Assembly (NCBI GenBank): GCA_002686215.1
Contig: NZAU01000075.1
Location: 4,658-11,093 of the forward strand
DNA: 6,436 nt
Origin: Candidatus Woesearchaeota archaeon
GTDB lineage: Archaea > Nanoarchaeota > Nanoarchaeia > UBA10117 > ARS21
Direction of reading: 5' to 3'
Shown here: in pieces, positions 6,301 through 6,436 of the stretch
Numbering within the stretch: position 1 is the stretch's first letter
How the letters are laid out: each line of letters opens with the position of its first letter
The notes under the pieces: model-generated
Databases searched by the model: none
The model's input: the letters and a program-made list of their open reading frames with translations, nothing else
Told to the model about the DNA's origin: nothing
Position numbers and translations under genes: made by a program

Positions 6301-6436
6301 AATTCCTGGAAGATCATAATAGTTCTTGCCTGGGTTAATAACTTCAATTTTTGCTATTGGACCTCTTGTATGATCACAATCTGTTTCATAAAGCAGAGTG
6401 GAGGTAGTAGAAGCGTAAGATACGCTTTCGGGGAAA
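331..6436 (-). CDS. Giant modular virion structural protein, probably baseplate/tail (5'-truncated; last 2,034 residues visible)
   Basis: This frame has no stop from the right edge to TAA at 331-333. The ATG at 6016-6018 is internal (context VDLRMTLGVSN): the upstream codons continue the same Gly/Thr/Ser-rich, beta-type sequence with the same repeats, so the true start is beyond the window. Numbering visible residues from the edge, the order is: GxGY-type repeats (about 24-45 and 100-127); paired VGE repeats (291-348); conserved FYYQRFSYSLKS segment (378-421); three copies of a 75-87-residue module (532-605, 648-734, 778-864); RREWLGT element (1068-1112); NDIFQ/NDILQ domains (1185-1245, 1560-1639); GxGY repeats (about 1265-1306, 1423-1513, 1785-1862); a WCRQTEDK segment (from 1709); and a C-terminal segment with SWGRID and a KNYTANS end. 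There is no enzyme motif or membrane helix and only five cysteines. I recognise the family from cyanomyovirus genomes as a virion structural protein. It lies directly upstream of the gp8-like gene, the place of baseplate wedge gene 7 in T4, but it is at least twice the 1,032 residues of T4 gp7 and I see no clear gp7 similarity. A tail-fibre-like role is an alternative. Confidence 0.9.
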   Translation of the reverse strand, partial: FPESVSYASTTSTLLYETDCDHTRGPIAKIEVINPGKNYYDLPGITTLTTNGGEGAILEAQSNTIGSLKSSSIQDVGFGLPSDPTLRPKLLFPQSIRIDPAATFVQVGITSFGRGFSITPKLVVVDGKTQLPINDVDLRMTLGVSNVEILKNTKALSNVPPTIIPTQTDSGVGISTIEYFPATKDALVTLSAGFSEDVGFPFAVGDKVLIENISVGVGSTGTNFNSSDYDYKLFELTEVTPNLAGIGSVRFNMSDVLAANDHPGQFDDVNSTGRITAQKHFPTFDSFLELSDYIVGETVTSGSKTGKVEDWNPITSTVRISSDDEFVVGERIAGKSSKLVGTATSVTSFTSYLNYASSSKVIRGWQNDSGELNYDLQRVQDNFYYQRFSYSLKSEVPYDTWNDVVSATNHALGYKKFSDYQLESTADNSMTVGITTVVGVVDAVNELTGFGDFNCVHDYDLVTENNINAGTISDEVVFSSRILTDYFESVGNRVLSIDDISGDFNSEPRSTPFSVVNTFSLEKTAHKFITFVRDRRYVAQRQILLVDVLTDGTSAYLNQFGRIETTYDQGSFDFSISGSEGQLTFYPTQSSVNDYDITTADFSLAGIFTTGVGSTNLGGIVDVSTASTTVGSGVTTTIVSIANTYTSAKVIVNVNPDIDETKFEMVELNLVHDGTNVDLLEYGRMATGGFAESSETGLGTYHPYIDGSNLKVDFIPAVGVGTTGAINTMIVGLATATSTGVSTISLQKLNLEAQTTSISASGSPGITTVSSFSGDFDAAHYIIQVTDTTNHRVQLSEVVLAESFVDSSNPGDTFFTEFANLETHTGLGTFGSVLASDGTNSLVFTPEPSIDTVVTVFAQELSISVDDENAPTEIDFTNGLIQTQPGTYTGTESDVKRAFGLTHNNDEIFERYFTGNDSNVVNLTENTITIPNHFYVTGEKIEYHHVGLTTSAVGIATTTFTGVGDTSFLPTENVFVIKIDENSIKLARSAADALNEPPLAVELESVGIGTSHRFVATNQNAKVMVAIDNILQSPIVATSVTTGLSTNISSSDVSITFSGITSFFGSDLIKIGTEIMKIEGVGIGSTNAIRVRREWLGTRASAADTGALVTKMTGNYNIVDNVLNFVEAPFGNTPFGTVTNRPDERDWTGITTGSSFQGRSFIRSGITGESSDSYSKNYIFDNINDKFNGTTSQFTLTQSGSNISGITNENAVILINDIFQVPSSIKDYTLQESSGITTIAFIGSSPKTPLGPDVGISSFPKGGVIVSVGSTEGFGYQPLVSAGGTAIISGFGTIPSISIGNSGTGYRGKDRYDILTDTSSPVGVGGTEIYLEDSNSVYDIIDLLNTGNNVTIGVGTFIKEHGCVVVSTASTFVRIGLGSTSSLEIPTGTQVSIGITNPSLGFVNVSAARTDASGLTTSKYHVGFATIITGTGNISTDVTVTNPGTGYTYTDVPVVTIDDPLSYSNMRLFYSSSSPAGVGTEATIDIVVGNGSSVVDFEINNTGYGYREEAILTVAIGGLTGIPTTSSYSGNEFQVTVDEVADDKFSGWSVGTLEVLDNIEEFIDGVRKDFPLRRNGDLVSIVSSPGSKIDVQDVLIVFVNDILQEPGGGYVFGGGSTLTFTEELKIGDKVTIIFYKGNGDSDVIFRDVIETVKKGDTLQLNHMAGIQPQSLDEDKRSVLDILSTGNVETNPYFGPGNTNDVTLARPVTWCRQTEDKIIDGIPTGKDRELYEPVINPTSYIIKNVGVGSTAIYVDTLRPLFNIQNEAASRQFQNKIKFIAQESKVGASATAVVSGLGTISSVVISDGGVGYTTATVSFGYTSDSRAFGTVSISAGGTVTGVAITSPGVGYTYTSVPPVLISPPGHTEEECDVLSYAGDNGIIVGFGTTDPGPQFIFDIHIPYDSFLRNTVVAGTAVTLSSIQANDYFIVNKSNVGMGNTFDGIYEVSSVETLTRDVVGISTTVKRIFVDASSVPSGYSSGITTSDNGFGLFSWGRIDVKGRNISTSYTAYTSGITTSTRVVRSNFLKSKNYTANS
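334..840 (-). other. C-terminal segment of the giant structural protein
   Basis: These last 169 residues follow the final GxGY repeat and are non-repetitive. They hold CDVLSYAGDNGIIVGFGTT, an IFDIHIPYDSFLRN stretch, a DYFIVNKSNVG strand pair, SWGRIDVKGR, and a tail rich in Ser, Thr and Tyr ending KNYTANS. I recall very similar ends, with SWGRID and a KNYTA-type terminus, on large structural proteins of many cyanomyoviruses. This supports both the family call and the stop at 331 as the natural C-terminus rather than a truncation. Its role is unknown; a fixed docking or assembly domain is a plausible inference. Confidence 0.6.
850..1080 (-). repeat. GxGY beta-repeats, C-terminal pair (within giant CDS)
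   Basis: There are two adjacent units of a degenerate repeat of about 39 residues with the pattern: small-residue strand, G-T-(I/V)-x-x-V, then (V/I)-x-(I/V)-(S/T)-x-x-G-V-G-Y-T, then a second strand. The GVGYT cores lie at 889-900 and 1006-1017. The left unit ends in VPPVLISPP; the right one has SGLGTISSVVISDGGVGY. This type of repeat is common in phage tail and surface proteins and predicts a beta-sandwich or beta-helix-like fold. The pair is at protein level only; the DNA copies are diverged. Confidence 0.75.
1519..1758 (-). repeat. NDILQ-type phage tail domain, copy 2 (within giant CDS)
   Basis: This is an 80-residue domain (visible residues 1560-1639) with the order: FIDG...FPLRRNG, a hydrophobic strand VLIVFVNDILQEPG, GGYVFGGGSTLTF, then KIGDKVTIIFYKGNG. 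This matches the general phage tail/fibre pattern of F-x-L, then V-x-V-N-x-x-L-Q-x-P-G-x-x-Y, then G-x-x-L-x-F and G-D-x-V-x-I-x-Y/F. A second, more diverged copy lies at 2701-2883. The role is structural; no active-site residues are apparent. Confidence 0.7.
1882..2166 (-). repeat. GxGY beta-repeats, middle pair (within giant CDS)
   Basis: There are two units with cores GYGY at 1918-1929 and GTGY at 2095-2106. The upstream unit reads ATIITGTGNIS, then VTVTNPGTGYTYTDVPVVTI; the downstream unit reads ATIDIVVGNGSS, then DFEINNTGYGY, ending at GG. They are separated by a short non-repeat link containing SYSNMRLFYSSSSPAGVG. The NPGTGYTYTDVPVVTIDDP part is nearly superimposable on the SPGVGYTYTSVPPVLISPP part of the C-terminal pair, so the units are clearly related by duplication. 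Confidence 0.75.
2518..2650 (-). repeat. GxGY beta-repeats, closely spaced pair (within giant CDS)
   Basis: Cores GFGY at 2608-2619 and GTGY at 2518-2529 lie only 30 residues apart. The first is VIVSVGSTEGFGYQPLVSAGG and leads directly into TAIISGFGTIPSISIGNSGTGYRG, so the end strand of one unit is shared with the start strand of the next. I remember this exact phrase type (EGFGYQPLVSAGGTA) from cyanophage structural proteins, which supports the family assignment. Confidence 0.7.
2701..2883 (-). repeat. NDIFQ-type phage tail domain, copy 1 (within giant CDS)
   Basis: These 61 residues (visible 1185-1245) have the same order as the copy at 1519-1758: DKFNG...FTLTQSG, then AVILINDIFQVP, a DYTL strand, then GITTIAFIG. 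It lacks the final GDKVTIIFYKG hairpin of the other copy and leads instead into the GxGY pair. A weaker third relative may lie at about 3301-3378 (KVMVAIDNILQSP). Confidence 0.65.
3100..3234 (-). other. Phage 'RRxxLGT' structural element (within giant CDS)
   Basis: The 45 residues read as strand DLIKIGTEIMKIEGVGIG, then AIRVRREWLGTRASAADTGALVTK. This matches a pattern I know from many phage tail and baseplate proteins: a G-x-E-x-x-x-(I/V) hairpin followed by V-x-R-G/R-x-x-G-T-x-A-x-x-H-x-x-G-x-x-V. Here the usual glycine after the arginine is replaced (RREWLGT) and the histidine is missing (AADTG). No catalytic role is suggested. Confidence 0.5.
3844..4842 (-). repeat. Three degenerate copies of a 75-87-residue beta module (within giant CDS)
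   Basis: The three copies are A 4621-4842, B 4234-4494 and C 3844-4104. Shared order: a Y/V-I-x-V-x-D strand, then Q/E-(L/I)-x-L-V with a following D-G-T or polar turn, an aromatic F/Y-G or F-A-x-L strand, a G-L-G-T-F/Y turn (TGLGTYHP in B, THTGLGTFGS in C; replaced by DQGSFDFS in A), then L-x-F-x-P (LTFYP in A, VDFIP in B, LVFTP in C) and a closing V-x-V strand. Ser/Thr/Gly/Val-rich linkers separate them. Each would form a small beta domain. Copy A is the most diverged. Confidence 0.6.
5173..5304 (-). other. Conserved FYYQRFSYSLKS segment (within giant CDS)
   Basis: These 44 residues start at RVQDNFYYQRFSYSLKS and run through VPYDTWNDVVSATNHALGYKKFSDYQ. Unlike the flanking beta repeats, the segment is rich in aromatic and charged residues and probably partly helical. 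I recall the pattern F/I-YQ-x-FSY-x-(L/I)-K-S, PY-x-x-W and HP-x-G-(F/Y)-K-x-F-S-D in large structural proteins of many marine T4-like phages, so it is the best stretch for recognising the family. Its function is unknown. Confidence 0.6.
5392..5565 (-). repeat. Paired 'VGE' repeats (within giant CDS)
   Basis: Two short copies read YIVGETVTSGSKTGKVEDW and FVVGERIAGKSSKLVGTATS, joined by a TVRISSDDE strand. The pattern F/Y-x-V-G-E-x-(I/V)-x-(S/G)-x-x-S/T-x-x-x-(G)-x-V/A is a recurrent phage tail-protein motif. The copies are about 30 residues apart. They lie just before the conserved FYYQRFSYSLKS segment. Confidence 0.55.
6055..6363 (-). repeat. GxGY-type beta-repeats, N-terminal pair (within giant CDS, upstream of the internal Met)
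   Basis: The right copy (about 6301-6363) reads GPIAKIEVINPGKNYYDLPGI; the left copy (about 6055-6135) reads TFVQVGITSFGRGFSITPKLVVVDG. Both keep the (I/V)-x-(I/V)-x-x-x-G-x-x-(Y/F)-x-x-x-P-x-(L/I) skeleton of the GxGY units but with GKNY or GRGF in the core. They lie on the N-terminal side of the methionine at 6016-6018, which shows that this methionine does not begin the protein. Confidence 0.6.

Noticed and set aside
331..6436. Possible new defence, toxin or enzyme system hidden in the giant gene
   Set aside because: I found no nucleotide-binding, nuclease, protease or transmembrane motifs. The content is uniformly beta-type structural repeats and fits a phage virion protein.

Overview
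The window looks like a piece of the virion structural gene cluster of a marine T4-like myovirus. A cyanophage of Prochlorococcus or Synechococcus is most likely; a related pelagic host cannot be excluded. The DNA is AT-rich by eye. Both genes lie on the minus strand, are tightly packed and use almost every base. The visible proteins carry the Gly/Ser/Thr-rich, beta-strand-type sequence with recurring G-V/I-G-S/T-T motifs that I know from large cyanomyovirus structural proteins. No database search was possible, so family assignments rest on recognition and hand alignment.

Layout, in transcription order (right to left). From the right edge (6436) to 331 a single uninterrupted minus-strand frame encodes the last 2,034 residues of a giant protein. 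Its start lies outside the window. The methionine at 6016-6018 is internal, because the frame stays open for 139 more codons up to the window edge. After a 25-bp gap holding a possible T4-type late promoter, a second minus-strand gene starts at 305 and runs off the left edge. Its first 101 residues resemble the N-terminus of the T4 baseplate wedge protein gp8.

The giant protein is modular. From N to C in the visible part: two GxGY-type beta repeats; a pair of short 'VGE' repeats; a conserved FYYQRFSYSLKS segment; three degenerate copies of a roughly 75-87-residue module at a 116-130-residue period; a phage 'RRxxLGT' element; two copies of an 'NDILQ.P' domain; three interleaved pairs of GxGY repeats; and a C-terminal segment ending in a Ser/Thr/Tyr-rich tail. 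I see no enzyme motif or membrane segment in it.

The two genes probably work together in the tail baseplate. In T4 the gene just upstream of gene 8 is gene 7, another wedge protein, so the giant protein occupies the gene 7 position and may be its counterpart or replacement. That is inferred from position only. I see no tRNA, CRISPR array, mobile element, defence system or other accessory gene. The repeat architecture of the giant protein is the most interesting content; I do not see evidence for an undescribed biological system.
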